From Bifidobacteriaceae bacterium UBA2724 (lineage in GTDB: Bacteria > Actinomycetota > Actinomycetes > Actinomycetales > Bifidobacteriaceae): 64,000 nt of DNA. Location of the stretch: positions 83,396 through 147,395 of the forward strand of contig DEKK01000008.1 in the NCBI GenBank assembly GCA_002353815.1, given 5' to 3'. This document shows positions 16,094 to 25,756 of this stretch, one piece after another. Each line of letters opens with the position of its first letter. The first letter of the stretch is position 1. Both the position numbers and the translations under genes were made by a program. The notes beneath the pieces are model-generated. The model saw only the letters and a list, made by a program, of their open reading frames with translations, searched no databases and was not told the DNA's origin.

Positions 16094-18193
16094 ATGTCAA
16101 CCGTTCTTGATTCCCTCGTGGCCGGTGCTCTTGCCGACCAGAAGGCGAGGGAGGAGAAGCTGCCGTTCGACGAGCTGAAGCGGCTCGTCGAGGCAGACAT
16201 CTACGAGCCGCTTGACGTGCGCGGCTACCTGCGCCGTCCCGACTCCGTCCCCGTCATCGCCGAAGTCAAGCGCGCCTCGCCGTCCAAGGGGTTCCTTGGC
16301 GAAATCCCCGACCCCGGTGCGCTGGCCGCTGAATACGAGAAGGGCGGCGCATCCGCCATCTCCGTCCTCACCGAAGGACGCGTGTTCCTCGGATCGTTCG
16401 ACGACCTCGACAAAGTCCGCGCCGCGGTGTCGATCCCGGTGCTCAACAAGGATTTCATCACCACCGATTACCAGGTGTACGAAGCGCGTCTGCACCACGC
16501 GGACCTGCTGCTCCTCATCGTCGCGGCGCTGGACGACGCCACGCTGAAGCATCTGCTCGACCTCACCCACGAGCTCGGTCTCGTGGCGCTCGTCGAAACG
16601 CACACCCGTGATGAGATCAACCGCGCGATCGCCGCCGGCGCCCGCATCATCGGCATCAATGCGCGCAATCTCAAAGACCTGTCCGTCGACACGGACAAAT
16701 ACCGCGAACTGGCCGAGAACCTACCTGACGATGCCATCTGTGTGGCGGAGTCCGGCGTGTTCGGCGCCATCGAAATGCAGGACTATGCCCGCGCGGGGGC
16801 AGACGCCGTCCTCGTCGGCGAAGGTGTCGCGACCGCCGACGACCATGTGCTGGCGGTCCAACGTCTAGTGGAAGCAGGTAAGACAGTGAAGGAATCCAAC
16901 GCAGAGCCGCTCTCGCAGCATGAGGGCCCGTATTTCGGCCAGTACGGCGGCCGCTATGTGCCCGAGGCGCTCGTCGGCGCCCTCGATGAACTCGAGCGCG
17001 TGTACAACGATGCCAAGAACGACCCCACGTTCATGCAGGAGCTGCGCCGTCTCAACAAGGAATACGTCGGACGCCCGTCGCCGCTCACCGCGGCGCCCCG
17101 CTTCTCCGAACGCGTCGGCGAGGCGGTGGGTGCGCCCGTGCGCGTGTTCCTCAAGCGCGAGGACCTGAATCACACCGGCGCCCACAAGATCAACAACGCC
17201 CTCGGCCAGGCGCTTCTCGTCAAGCGCATGGGCAAGCACCGCGTCATCGCGGAGACCGGCGCCGGCCAGCACGGCGTCGCCACCGCCACCGTGTGCGCGA
17301 TGCTCGGCCTCAAGTGCCGCATCTACATGGGCCAGATCGACGCCCGCCGCCAGGCCCTCAACGTCGCCCGCATGCGCCTGCTCGGCGCCGAGGTCGTCGA
17401 GGTCACCAACGGCGACATGATCCTCAAGGACGCCATCAACGAGGCGCTCCGCGACTGGGTCACCAACGTTGAAGACACCCACTACCTGCTTGGCACCGTG
17501 GCGGGTCCGCATCCGTTCCCGCAGATCGTGCGCGACTTCCAGAAGGTGATCGGCGAAGAGCTGCGCGACCAGATCAAGGACTACGGCATCGAATACCCCG
17601 ACGCCATCTGCGCCTGCGTGGGCGGCGGTTCCAACGCCATCGGCGTCATGAACGCCTTCCTCGACGATCCGCGCGTCAACCTCTACGGCTTCGAGGCGGG
17701 CGGCCGGGGCCCCGCGAGCGGCGAGCACGCCATCCGTCTGTCCGAAGGCACCGGCCAGCTCGGCATGTTCCAGGGTGCCAAGTCCTACCTGCTGGAGGAT
17801 TCCGAAGGCCAGACCCTGAGCACGTACTCCATCTCCGCAGGTCTCGACTACGCGTCCGTCGGCCCCGAGCATGCATGGCTGCGCGACATCGGCCGCGTCA
17901 ACTACGGCTATGCGACCGATGAAGAGGCCATGAGCGCATTCAAGGACCTGTGCGAGACCGAAGGCATCATCCCCGCCATCGAGTCCAGCCACGCCCTCGC
18001 CGGTTGCTACAAGGCCGCCGCGGACCTCGTCAAGCGCGGTTACAAGAACCCCGTCATCGTCGTCAACGTCTCCGGACGAGGCGACAAGGACGTGGCCACC
18101 GCCGGCAAGTGGTTCGGATATCTCACCGACGAACAGAGCAAGGCGCTGGAAACCAACGGGGCACACGGCACCGAGACGGACAAGAAGGACTGA
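16094..18193 (+). CDS. trpCB: Fused indole-3-glycerol-phosphate synthase / tryptophan synthase beta
   Basis: One 699-residue polypeptide. Residues ~1-262 are TrpC (PVIAEVKRASPSKG, VLNKDFI, GINARNL, ESGVF, VGEGV). A short linker leads to residues ~277-690, which are TrpB: GPYFGQYGGRYVPE, PLP lysine K365 in HTGAHKINN, and phosphate-binding GGGSNAIG. TrpC makes indole-3-glycerol phosphate; TrpB joins indole with serine. The TrpA subunit follows six bases later. The frame is uninterrupted between domains, so this is a true fusion and not a missed stop. Start ATG 16094 has AAGAAGG upstream. I recall the same fusion in other bifidobacteria. trpF is absent here; in actinobacteria PriA/HisA can serve for it. 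Confidence 0.95.
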   Translation: MSTVLDSLVAGALADQKAREEKLPFDELKRLVEADIYEPLDVRGYLRRPDSVPVIAEVKRASPSKGFLGEIPDPGALAAEYEKGGASAISVLTEGRVFLGSFDDLDKVRAAVSIPVLNKDFITTDYQVYEARLHHADLLLLIVAALDDATLKHLLDLTHELGLVALVETHTRDEINRAIAAGARIIGINARNLKDLSVDTDKYRELAENLPDDAICVAESGVFGAIEMQDYARAGADAVLVGEGVATADDHVLAVQRLVEAGKTVKESNAEPLSQHEGPYFGQYGGRYVPEALVGALDELERVYNDAKNDPTFMQELRRLNKEYVGRPSPLTAAPRFSERVGEAVGAPVRVFLKREDLNHTGAHKINNALGQALLVKRMGKHRVIAETGAGQHGVATATVCAMLGLKCRIYMGQIDARRQALNVARMRLLGAEVVEVTNGDMILKDAINEALRDWVTNVEDTHYLLGTVAGPHPFPQIVRDFQKVIGEELRDQIKDYGIEYPDAICACVGGGSNAIGVMNAFLDDPRVNLYGFEAGGRGPASGEHAIRLSEGTGQLGMFQGAKSYLLEDSEGQTLSTYSISAGLDYASVGPEHAWLRDIGRVNYGYATDEEAMSAFKDLCETEGIIPAIESSHALAGCYKAAADLVKRGYKNPVIVVNVSGRGDKDVATAGKWFGYLTDEQSKALETNGAHGTETDKKD

Positions 18194-18199
18194 TATACG

Positions 18200-19060
18200 A
18201 TGACCGAAAATGAAGCAACCATGACGAACGGCGCGAATCCTCCGCAACCCAAAGGCTTTGCCTCGCGTCCCAGCATCACCGAGGGCCGTATCGCCGAACT
18301 CAGGGCGAAGAACGAACCGGCGTTCGTCGGATATCTGCCGTATGGCTTCCCGACGCCCGCCACGTCCCTCGATGCATTCCGCACGCTTGTCGACAACGGC
18401 GTGGACATCGTCGAGATCGGCCTTCCGTACTCCGACCCGGTCATGGACGGCCCGGTGATCCAGAAGGCATCGGGCATCGCGCTGCGCGCCGGCGAGAAAA
18501 TCGCAGGGGTGTTCGACGCGGTCGAAACCGTGGCGAAGGCAGGCGGCGTGCCTCTCATCATGGGTTACTGGAACCTCATCTTCCACTACGGTGTCCTGCG
18601 TTTCGCCCGTGATTTCGCCAATGCCGGAGGCGCCGGCCTGGTGACGGCCGACCTGATCCCCGACGAAGCGGGGGAGTGGATCGAGGCGTCGGACCGCTAC
18701 GGCCTCGACAGGATCTTCCTCGTCTCCCCGGCAAGCACCGACGAACGACTGAAGGTCGTCGCGCGCAACACCCGTGGTTTCGTCTACGCCTCTGCGCGCA
18801 TGGGCGTCACCGGCGAACGCGCAAGCCTCGACCAGACGCCCGAGCGTCTCGTCGAACGCACCCGCGAGGCCGGAGCTCCCAACGTGTGTGTCGGCATCGG
18901 CGTGTCGACCCCGGAGCAGGGCGCTGAGATCGGCAAGTATGCGGACGGCGTGATCGTCGGCTCCGCGCTCGTGCACTCCGTGCTCGACGACCCGGGCTTC
19001 GCCAAGCTCGCAACCGTGACGGCGGGACTCGCCGACGGCATCCACAATGCCCGCAAATGA
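18200..19060 (+). CDS. trpA: Tryptophan synthase alpha subunit
   Basis: Cleaves indole-3-glycerol phosphate and channels indole to TrpB. It has 286 residues. The catalytic Glu is in VDIVEIGLPYSDP and the catalytic Asp in DGPVIQKAS. The substrate phosphate loop GIGVSTPEQ is near the end. The first ~30 residues are a polar extension; ATG at 18221 is an alternative start. Six bases separate it from trpCB, so the two are cotranscribed and probably coupled. Confidence 0.96.
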   Translation: MTENEATMTNGANPPQPKGFASRPSITEGRIAELRAKNEPAFVGYLPYGFPTPATSLDAFRTLVDNGVDIVEIGLPYSDPVMDGPVIQKASGIALRAGEKIAGVFDAVETVAKAGGVPLIMGYWNLIFHYGVLRFARDFANAGGAGLVTADLIPDEAGEWIEASDRYGLDRIFLVSPASTDERLKVVARNTRGFVYASARMGVTGERASLDQTPERLVERTREAGAPNVCVGIGVSTPEQGAEIGKYADGVIVGSALVHSVLDDPGFAKLATVTAGLADGIHNARK

Positions 19061-19462
19061 GGCCATCGCTCGTATGATGCCGCGCAGACGCGGGTTCTGC
19101 ATGTTCCAGGATGCCGCATGTCGCGAGGCATGAACGAGAGGAAGCGTCCAATGCGCTGAGAGCAGAGGACCGGGGGACGTCCCGGTCCTCTGTCCGTATC
19201 TGCCACGATCACGTGCCGGATGCCTGTCGTTCATATCCTCCGGGATGCTCCATGCTCTGCCGCATGCCCGGCGTCGGCTGGAGCGGACGCGGCGACACAT
19301 TCAAGGCGCGGCAGACGACAGACGCAACGCTCTCCGCGTGCGCATGGCGTCCTTGAAGTCAGCGCGCATCGGTAAACTTGCCTCACGGTGGACCTCTCGC
19401 GTCCTGATTGTTCAACCGTATGCCCGGTCTCCTCGAGGCCGGAAGGAAGAAGGAAACGCTTC
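19061..19462. other. Intergenic region trpA-lgt
   Basis: About 400 bp; holds the trp terminator hairpin at 19163-19192. I see no gene and no clear lgt promoter. Confidence 0.5.
19163..19192 (+). terminator. Terminator-like hairpin after trpA
   Basis: CAGAGGACCGGG and CCCGGTCCTCTG form a perfect 12-bp stem with a 6-nt loop, about 100 bp after trpA. No T tract. Confidence 0.6.
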
Positions 19463-20878
19463 ATGGAGCTTGCGTACATCCCATCTCCGGGTTTTTCGAC
19501 CATCACCATCGGCTCCGTCACCATCCGCATGTATGCCATCATGATCCTCCTCGGCATCGTCGCGGCTGTGTGGATCAGCGCACGGCGGTGGAAGAAAGTC
19601 GGCGGTGATTTCGACCAGATACTCGACATCTCCATCGTGGCGGTGCCCTGCGGCATAATCGGCGCACGTCTCTACCACGTCATCACCACGCCGGAGCGTT
19701 TCTTCGGCTCCACGGGTAACCCCGCCGACATCTTCCGCATCTGGCAGGGCGGCCTGGGAATCTGGGGCGGCATCCTGCTGGGCGCCCTCGGAGCATGGGC
19801 GTGGTGCCGCCACAGGCATTACCCCATGGCTTTGCTCGCCGATGCCGTCGCGCCTGCATTGCTCGTCGCGCAGGCCATCGGCCGCCTCGGCAACTGGTTC
19901 AACCAGGAGCTCTATGGCGCGCCGACCACGCTCCCCTGGGGCCTCAAGCTCAATCCGAACGCCTCGGGCGCCATCGGAAGCTACGAGTCCTGCTACCAGG
20001 GGTCGACGTGCCCCACGGACACGCTGTTCCACCCCACGTTCCTCTATGAGATGATCTGGAACCTCATCGGCGCCTACCTGCTCGTGTGGCTCGGCAGGAA
20101 GTTCGTCGACAAGTTCAAGGCAGGCACCCTTTTCTGCTTCTACGTGATGTGGTACACGCTCGGCCGCACGTGGATCGAATATCTGCGCATTGACTACGCG
20201 CACACGTTCCTCGGCGTCCGCATCAACGTCTGGGTGTCCATCATCGTGTTCGTCCTCAGCATCGTCGCCTTCTTCTTCGTGCAGCGCTACGGCCAGTCGA
20301 CCGCGGTGCTTTCGGACAAGCTCTTCGCCATCACCCAGCAGGAAGAGAAACAGCGCAACGACGAGGAACAGGCCGAGGCGCAGCGCCTGCGCGAGAAGCA
20401 GCGCCGCAAGAAAGAGGAAGAGGAGCGCAAGGCCAACGGCGAAACCGAGAGGAACGAGGACGAATCCAGGTCGGGCGACGATAAGTCCCCGCAGGCCGAA
20501 AACACCGAGTCGGCGGAGCCGTCCGATGCCGATTCCCCGGCCGAAGCCGCTGATTCGGCGGTGTCCGAAGAAGAGAAGGGCTCCCGGGAATCCGTTTTCG
20601 ACGCCGCTTTGAAGAGGAACGACACGACCGCGCCATCGTCCCTGTGGAATTCCGCCACAGACGCAGAAAACGGGGACGCGTCAGCTTCCGACACGCCGAA
20701 CGATTCCGTCGACGTCTTCGCCGCCTTGGCCGGAAAGGACGACGCCCGTCCCCTGTCCGATGCCAGCGCCGTTTTCGACCGGCTCGCAGCATCCGGCGAT
20801 GCGGAAGCGGACTCCGATGGCACAGATCCTGCCGGGGCCGCAGATGACACGGACCCGGACCAATTCCAAAATCAGTAA
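19463..20878 (+). CDS. lgt: Phosphatidylglycerol-prolipoprotein diacylglyceryl transferase
   Basis: Transfers diacylglycerol to the lipobox cysteine of prolipoproteins; integral membrane enzyme. It has 471 residues. The Lgt core (residues ~1-285) has seven hydrophobic segments, WQGGLGIWGG, the signature GRLGNWFNQELYG (Arg and Asn-rich active loop) and HPTFLYE. The remaining ~185 residues form a highly charged cytoplasmic tail: a Lys/Arg/Glu coiled-coil-like segment, then an Asp/Ser/Ala-rich acidic part. Such tails occur in actinobacterial Lgt but this one is long. AAGGAAACGC precedes the ATG. Confidence 0.95.
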   Translation: MELAYIPSPGFSTITIGSVTIRMYAIMILLGIVAAVWISARRWKKVGGDFDQILDISIVAVPCGIIGARLYHVITTPERFFGSTGNPADIFRIWQGGLGIWGGILLGALGAWAWCRHRHYPMALLADAVAPALLVAQAIGRLGNWFNQELYGAPTTLPWGLKLNPNASGAIGSYESCYQGSTCPTDTLFHPTFLYEMIWNLIGAYLLVWLGRKFVDKFKAGTLFCFYVMWYTLGRTWIEYLRIDYAHTFLGVRINVWVSIIVFVLSIVAFFFVQRYGQSTAVLSDKLFAITQQEEKQRNDEEQAEAQRLREKQRRKKEEEERKANGETERNEDESRSGDDKSPQAENTESAEPSDADSPAEAADSAVSEEEKGSRESVFDAALKRNDTTAPSSLWNSATDAENGDASASDTPNDSVDVFAALAGKDDARPLSDASAVFDRLAASGDAEADSDGTDPAGAADDTDPDQFQNQ

Positions 20879-20919
20879 CGAAGCCGTGATAGTCGCACAA
20901 AGACTTTAGAATGGGAAAC

Positions 20920-21588
20920 ATGACTAGCATTCAGATCGCACCGAGCATCCTGTCAGCCGATTTCTGCAACCTTGAGCGTGACCTCAAGGCGATTTCCAAC
21001 GCAGACCTCGTCCATGTGGACGTGATGGACCATCATTTCGTTCCGAATCTCACGCTGGGCGAGCCAATCGTCAAGCGCATCTGCGAGGTCACCGACCTTC
21101 CCGTCGACGTGCACCTCATGATCGAGGACCCCGACCGCTGGGCCCCCGAATTCGCCAAGGCCGGGGCCTATTCCGTGACCTTCCACATGGGTGCCACCCA
21201 TGCCCCCGTGCGTCTGGCGCGCCAGCTCCATGACATGAACGTGCGTGCCTGCTTCGCCGTGCGTCCTGCCGAGCCCGTCGAGCCCATCTTCGACATCCTC
21301 GATGAGTTCGACATGATTCTCGTCATGACCGTCGAGCCTGGCTTCGGCGGGCAGAAGTTCCTTGGCAACCAGATGGCCAAGGTGCGCCGTCTGCGCGACG
21401 AGATCACCCGCCGTGGGCTTGACACCCGCATCGAGGTCGATGGCGGCGTGAGCCCCACGACCGCGCACATCGTCGCAGAGGCCGGGGCTGACGTCCTCGT
21501 CGCAGGTTCGGCCGTGTACGGCGCTGAGGACCCCGCGGACGCCATCGAGCAGATCCGCGCCAACGCGCAGGCCGCTTACAAGGACTGA
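20920..21588 (+). CDS. rpe: Ribulose-phosphate 3-epimerase
   Basis: Interconverts ribulose-5-phosphate and xylulose-5-phosphate; xylulose-5-phosphate is the substrate of phosphoketolase in the bifid shunt. The 222-residue TIM barrel has IAPSILSADF, HVDVMDHHFVPNLT (metal and catalytic Asp), VHLMIEDP, MTVEPGFGGQKF and VDGGV. ATG 20920 fits the family N-terminus; ATG 20911 is in frame. TAGAAT at 20907-20912 ends seven bases before 20920, so a leaderless message is possible. Confidence 0.95.
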   Translation: MTSIQIAPSILSADFCNLERDLKAISNADLVHVDVMDHHFVPNLTLGEPIVKRICEVTDLPVDVHLMIEDPDRWAPEFAKAGAYSVTFHMGATHAPVRLARQLHDMNVRACFAVRPAEPVEPIFDILDEFDMILVMTVEPGFGGQKFLGNQMAKVRRLRDEITRRGLDTRIEVDGGVSPTTAHIVAEAGADVLVAGSAVYGAEDPADAIEQIRANAQAAYKD

Positions 21589-21645
21589 GACCGGAAAACC
21601 CCGCGGCTGGCGCCGTGGTCAAGAAGAAAGAAAAACAAGAAACAC

Positions 21646-21921
21646 ATGAGTGAATCCCGCAAGACCTTTGAGGAACTGTTCGCAGAGCTGAGCGAGAAGG
21701 CCAAGACCCGTCCTGAAGGCTCCCTGACCGTCGACGAACTCGACAAGGGCACCCATTTCATCGGAAAGAAGATCGTGGAGGAGGCCTCGGAGACCTGGAT
21801 GGCCGCGGAGTACGAAGGCGCCGACCGCACCGCCGAAGAAATGAGCCAGCTCATCTACCACGTGCAGGTCATGATGATCAAGCACGGCATCACTCTCGAC
21901 GACGTCTATCGCTATCTGTGA
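21646..21921 (+). CDS. hisE: Phosphoribosyl-ATP pyrophosphohydrolase
   Basis: Second step of histidine synthesis; a small all-alpha MazG-like hydrolase. It has 91 residues with the metal-binding pattern KKIVEEASETWMAA and AEEMSQLIYH (EExxE/ExxD type helices). It lies 63 bp before hisG, the order seen in many actinobacteria, and is likely cotranscribed with rpe-hisE-hisG. Confidence 0.94.
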   Translation: MSESRKTFEELFAELSEKAKTRPEGSLTVDELDKGTHFIGKKIVEEASETWMAAEYEGADRTAEEMSQLIYHVQVMMIKHGITLDDVYRYL

Positions 21922-21984
21922 CTCGCACCGGGCAGCGCTCGGCAACGCCCGTCCAATATCACCAAATAATACAAGAGGATAACA

Positions 21985-22836
21985 ATGCTGAGAATTGCAG
22001 TTCCTAACAAGGGCATGCTGTCGGAACCGTCGTGGAACCTTCTCGAGGAGTCAGGATACAAACTTCGCGCGAACCCGCGCCAGCTCGTGGTCGAAGACGA
22101 CGAGAACGGCATCGAGCTGTTCTACCTTCGTCCGCTTGACATCGCCGTGTACGTTGGGGCCGGCAACATCGACCTCGGCCTCACCGGCCGCGACATGCTG
22201 CTCAACACGCAGACCGATGCCACGGAGCACATGCAGCTTGGATACGGCGCGTCCACGTTCCGCTTCGCAGCGCCCAAGGATTCGTCGATCGAAACGCTGC
22301 AGGACATCGACGGCAAGCGCGTCGCAACGTCCTACGACAAGCTTCTGTCTGATTATCTGACCAGCCGCGGCATCCACGCCAAGATCGTGCATCTGGATGG
22401 CGCCGTTGAGTCCTCGGTGCAACTGGGAGTCGCCGACCTCATCGCCGACGTCGTATCCACGGGGACCACGCTTCGTAACGCCGGCCTGCGCATCTTCGCG
22501 GACCCGATCCTGCACTCCGAGGCGGTGCTCGTGAAGTCGCCCCGCATCAGTGAGGACAATCCCGAGCTGGCCGTGTTCGAGCGTCGCCTCCGCGGCGTGC
22601 TCACCGCGCACCGCTATGTGCTCATGGACTACGACATCCGCAAGACCAACCTCGCAGCGGCCGTCGAGATCACCCCGGGATTCGAATCTCCCACCATCTC
22701 GCCGCTGCGCGACGACGAGTGGGTCGCCGTGCGCGTCATGGTGCCCAAGAACGAGGTCAACGCGATCATGGACCGTCTCTACGATGTCGGCGCACGTGGC
22801 ACCATTGTGACCGTGCTCCAGGCGTCGCGCATGTAA
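21985..22836 (+). CDS. hisG: ATP phosphoribosyltransferase, long form
   Basis: First and feedback-regulated step of histidine synthesis. It has 283 residues, with the periplasmic-binding-like catalytic core (LRIAVPNKGML at the start, GLTGRDML, the PRPP loop DVVSTGTTLRNAGL) and a C-terminal ~70-residue ACT-like regulatory domain after TPGFESPT. This is the HisGL form that does not need HisZ and is inhibited by histidine. AAGAGGATAACA precedes the ATG. Confidence 0.96.
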   Translation: MLRIAVPNKGMLSEPSWNLLEESGYKLRANPRQLVVEDDENGIELFYLRPLDIAVYVGAGNIDLGLTGRDMLLNTQTDATEHMQLGYGASTFRFAAPKDSSIETLQDIDGKRVATSYDKLLSDYLTSRGIHAKIVHLDGAVESSVQLGVADLIADVVSTGTTLRNAGLRIFADPILHSEAVLVKSPRISEDNPELAVFERRLRGVLTAHRYVLMDYDIRKTNLAAAVEITPGFESPTISPLRDDEWVAVRVMVPKNEVNAIMDRLYDVGARGTIVTVLQASRM

Positions 22837-23159
22837 CACTTCGATGTGTTCCAGCCTGCAATCACCCTCAAACAGTGGCTGCAGGCTATTCTTATATTGT
22901 GCGAAGCCTCATTGGACAGGCGCTGGCGCACTCGAGGGGGTCGGCACGGCAGGCTAGTGCCGGCATCCGCCTTCCATCACGTCAGCGAACCTGTGAATGT
23001 CGCTAGTGCACGCCCGCCGGCGCTCCGTTGCGCAGGACCGCCGGTCCGATGGGCCGGCCCCGGGCTTACGTCCGGCCGGTTCCGCTGGTACTTGTGCGCG
23101 GTGGAATCCGCACGCTACATGGCACCGAGGAATGCAAGGGTTCGAGGAAAGGGGAGGAT
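22837..23159. other. Intergenic region hisG-pgsA
   Basis: About 320 bp without a supported gene. AGCCTGCA (22853-22860) and TGCAGGCT (22880-22887) form an 8-bp stem followed by ATTCTTATATT, a possible hisG terminator. TATATT (22893-22898) could also be a -10 for the pgsA operon. Confidence 0.4.
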
Positions 23160-23837
23160 GTGGCCAAGTTCCCGAAGATTCACAAGAGGTTCAGTCCCGA
23201 GCCCACGAACAAGATCCTCACCCTTCCCAATGTCATCAGCTTTCTGCGCATCATCTCGATCCCCATCATCATGGTTCTCGTCATGCAGCGCCATCTGTTC
23301 GCCGGCCTTGTCATCCTCGCCCTGTCCAGCATCTCCGACGGCGTCGATGGTTTCATCGCCCGGCGCTACAACCAGGTGACGAAACTGGGACAGGTGCTCG
23401 ACCCCATCGCGGACCGGCTGCTCATCGTCTGCTCCATGCTGGCTCTGGGATCGGTCGACGTGCTTCCGTGGTGGGTGCTTCTCATCGTCGCTTCCCGAGA
23501 AGTCGTGCTTCTTTTCGGCATCCTCGCGCTTGCCAACAACGGATACGGACCCCTTCCTGTCAATTTCGTCGGCAAAGCGGGAACCGCGGTTCTGATGATC
23601 GCCGTGCCGATTTTTATCGTCGCCGAGCTCGGGTCCGGCATTGGCTTCGACGTCCTGCACTATCTTGGCGATGCGTGCGCCATCTGGGGCTGCTGCCTGT
23701 ATTGGATGGCGGGGGCCATCTATATCGTGCAAGGCACACAGGTGCTGCGCGGCGTCGACCCTTCGGAGCGGCATAAGACGTCGTCTGCGGCCGATGGCCT
23801 GAGTGGCGCGGCCACCTCGGATGGGATGCGGTCATGA
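23160..23837 (+). CDS. pgsA: CDP-alcohol phosphatidyltransferase (PgsA-like)
   Basis: Probably makes phosphatidylglycerophosphate (or a related lipid) from CDP-diacylglycerol at the membrane. The 225-residue protein has several hydrophobic segments and the complete CDP-alcohol signature DGVDGFIARR...GQVLDPIADR, with all four Asp in place. It starts at GTG 23160 with AGGGGAGG upstream. Its stop overlaps the next gene (ATGA). In Mycobacterium a pgsA homolog (Rv1822) also heads the DUF881-DUF1290-DUF881-GarA block, so context supports orthology. Substrate (glycerol phosphate versus other) cannot be told from sequence. Confidence 0.88.
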   Translation: MAKFPKIHKRFSPEPTNKILTLPNVISFLRIISIPIIMVLVMQRHLFAGLVILALSSISDGVDGFIARRYNQVTKLGQVLDPIADRLLIVCSMLALGSVDVLPWWVLLIVASREVVLLFGILALANNGYGPLPVNFVGKAGTAVLMIAVPIFIVAELGSGIGFDVLHYLGDACAIWGCCLYWMAGAIYIVQGTQVLRGVDPSERHKTSSAADGLSGAATSDGMRS

Positions 23838-25756
23838 CACATCCCCGTGACCAGCACCGTGATTCCCCGTGGCATGCCGTGCCACGCCACGGGCAGGCCG
23901 GTCTGTGCCATGGTCAGGCTGATCCACGGGCGGAGAACCCAGATGCCCAGGGGATGGAATCCACCTGTGGCGAAGACGGCACAGGGCACCGACGCGATCA
24001 CCCCTCCGGAAAGCATGCCAAGCGCGATGCCGGATCGAATGCCGTACAGGACCGACTGCACGACGGCGACGGGCCGTCGCATGACGACACCGACGGACAC
24101 GGCACGCATGGCTCCGAGGATGCGGCCCGCAAGCGCCGTCACGAGCGCAGGGCGGAAATCCGAGAGACGGTGCGCGAGACCGAGTCGGATTCCTGGACGG
24201 ATTTCATGGCGCTCCATGGCTCGGAAAAGGTGAATCTGTGGGACGGCGACCATATCTCGACCGGACGGCGCCACCGTGGGCATTCTTTCGAAGCCGACCT
24301 GTCGCCGCAATCCGATTTCGGTCCCTATGCCACAACCGACGGAGACATCAATTTCGCCGACATTCGCACGTTCCTGAGACGACGCAACACGCATGCCGCC
24401 GATGACGCGGATGCCGATGCGTCTGTGCCGGCCGACGGTGACGCCATGGGGACGACGCAAAGCATCCCCGTGCTGCCGCAGTGGATGAACCAGCCAGCCA
24501 CCCCTGAAGCTGATATCCGGACCGCCGAGGCGACGGGCCGGGACCTGCGCCCCGCAGCCTCCGATGAAGCGATGGGGGGAATATCCGAAAGTGAGGATGC
24601 CTCCGCTGATTTCGAAGCCCCGCGCCGAGACGCGCCACGCCATGCCGGTGACCGGGCGGGCGACGATCGGACGACGCACCCTATTCAAGGAACCGCCGCA
24701 CAGACCGCTACGGACGAGACACGGACCGAACCCGGCGACCGGGAATCCGCAGGGGAGAGGCGACAGTCCGAGGGAACGCGGCACAGGTCACATGCGCGGC
24801 ACGATGCGGATGAGCACGACCGCCCTGCGTCGTACCCCGTGCCCACGGGCATGCGTCCGACGCGTCCCCGTTCAGTTTTCTCCCAGGACTACATGTTGCT
24901 CGTCAACCACCACGTGCTGGATGAGGGTCACAGGAAGCGCCGGCATCCGCACCGCAACCTCGACGATTCGCTCCGTCTCATCGACGATCTCACGAACCGG
25001 CCGATGGACCCCTTGTTCACTGACGCTATGCTGGTGCAGCATGATGAGAAACCCGCCGCCAAGGTGGCCATGAAGACCATCTCCTTCCTCATCTGCGTGA
25101 TTATCGGCCTGTCCTTCGTCATCGCCGTGCAGACGTTGCATGAGAACTCGCGTGAGAAAGTCCGTCAGGAAGAGGCCAATCAGCTCACCGAATCAACGCA
25201 GCGTTATGAGGATTTGCAGAGCGACGTCGAGGACCTGCGAAGCCAGATCGAAACGCTTTCGAAGTATTCGACGACGACGGTGAAAACACCGGATTCCGAC
25301 AGGATCCGCAATGGCACCGTCGAGGTGGAAGGGCCTGGAATCAGCGTCACGTTGGCCGACCCGGCGACGCTCGACGACTCGCAGGACGGCTCGTCGGCGG
25401 ATGGCAAACGCAAGGTCGCCGATACCGACATCCAGCTTTTCGTGGACCGCCTGTGGGCTTCCGGCGCGGAGGCCATTTCGGTCAACGGGCAGCGCCTTGG
25501 CCCGCAGACGTCGGTGCGTGGAGCCGGCGGCAAGGTACTCGTCGGTTTCGTCGCGGTGCAAAGCCCGTATGTCATCGAAGCCATCGGAAATCCCGCGACG
25601 ATGACGGCGGGGGTGGATTCGGGTCACAATCCCCAGCTGTATCAATCCCTTGATACGTATGGAATTCGGGTTACGATTTCTAAACAGGGCGACATCCATC
25701 TCAGCGCCAACGCTATTTCGACGCTGCGGTATGCCCAGGAGGACACAGATGAATGA
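23834..25756 (+). CDS. DUF881 membrane protein with a long disordered N-terminus
   Basis: A 640-residue protein. Residues ~1-400 are low-complexity and rich in His, Asp, Arg and Glu, presumably cytoplasmic. One membrane segment follows near 412-433 (FLICVIIGLSFVIAVQTL), then a short coiled coil and an extracytoplasmic DUF881 domain (~490-630). The ATG overlaps the pgsA stop (ATGA). DUF881 proteins come as a pair around a DUF1290 protein in actinobacteria; their molecular role is unknown. The N-terminus is much longer than in the second copy at 26153. The His-rich segment (first ~110 residues) is unusual. Confidence 0.85.
   Translation: MTHPRDQHRDSPWHAVPRHGQAGLCHGQADPRAENPDAQGMESTCGEDGTGHRRDHPSGKHAKRDAGSNAVQDRLHDGDGPSHDDTDGHGTHGSEDAARKRRHERRAEIRETVRETESDSWTDFMALHGSEKVNLWDGDHISTGRRHRGHSFEADLSPQSDFGPYATTDGDINFADIRTFLRRRNTHAADDADADASVPADGDAMGTTQSIPVLPQWMNQPATPEADIRTAEATGRDLRPAASDEAMGGISESEDASADFEAPRRDAPRHAGDRAGDDRTTHPIQGTAAQTATDETRTEPGDRESAGERRQSEGTRHRSHARHDADEHDRPASYPVPTGMRPTRPRSVFSQDYMLLVNHHVLDEGHRKRRHPHRNLDDSLRLIDDLTNRPMDPLFTDAMLVQHDEKPAAKVAMKTISFLICVIIGLSFVIAVQTLHENSREKVRQEEANQLTESTQRYEDLQSDVEDLRSQIETLSKYSTTTVKTPDSDRIRNGTVEVEGPGISVTLADPATLDDSQDGSSADGKRKVADTDIQLFVDRLWASGAEAISVNGQRLGPQTSVRGAGGKVLVGFVAVQSPYVIEAIGNPATMTAGVDSGHNPQLYQSLDTYGIRVTISKQGDIHLSANAISTLRYAQEDTDE

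Noticed and set aside
16865..19300. 811-codon open frame on the minus strand opposite trpCB and trpA
   Set aside because: It mirrors the codon structure of confirmed genes on the other strand, has no ribosome site and no family resemblance.
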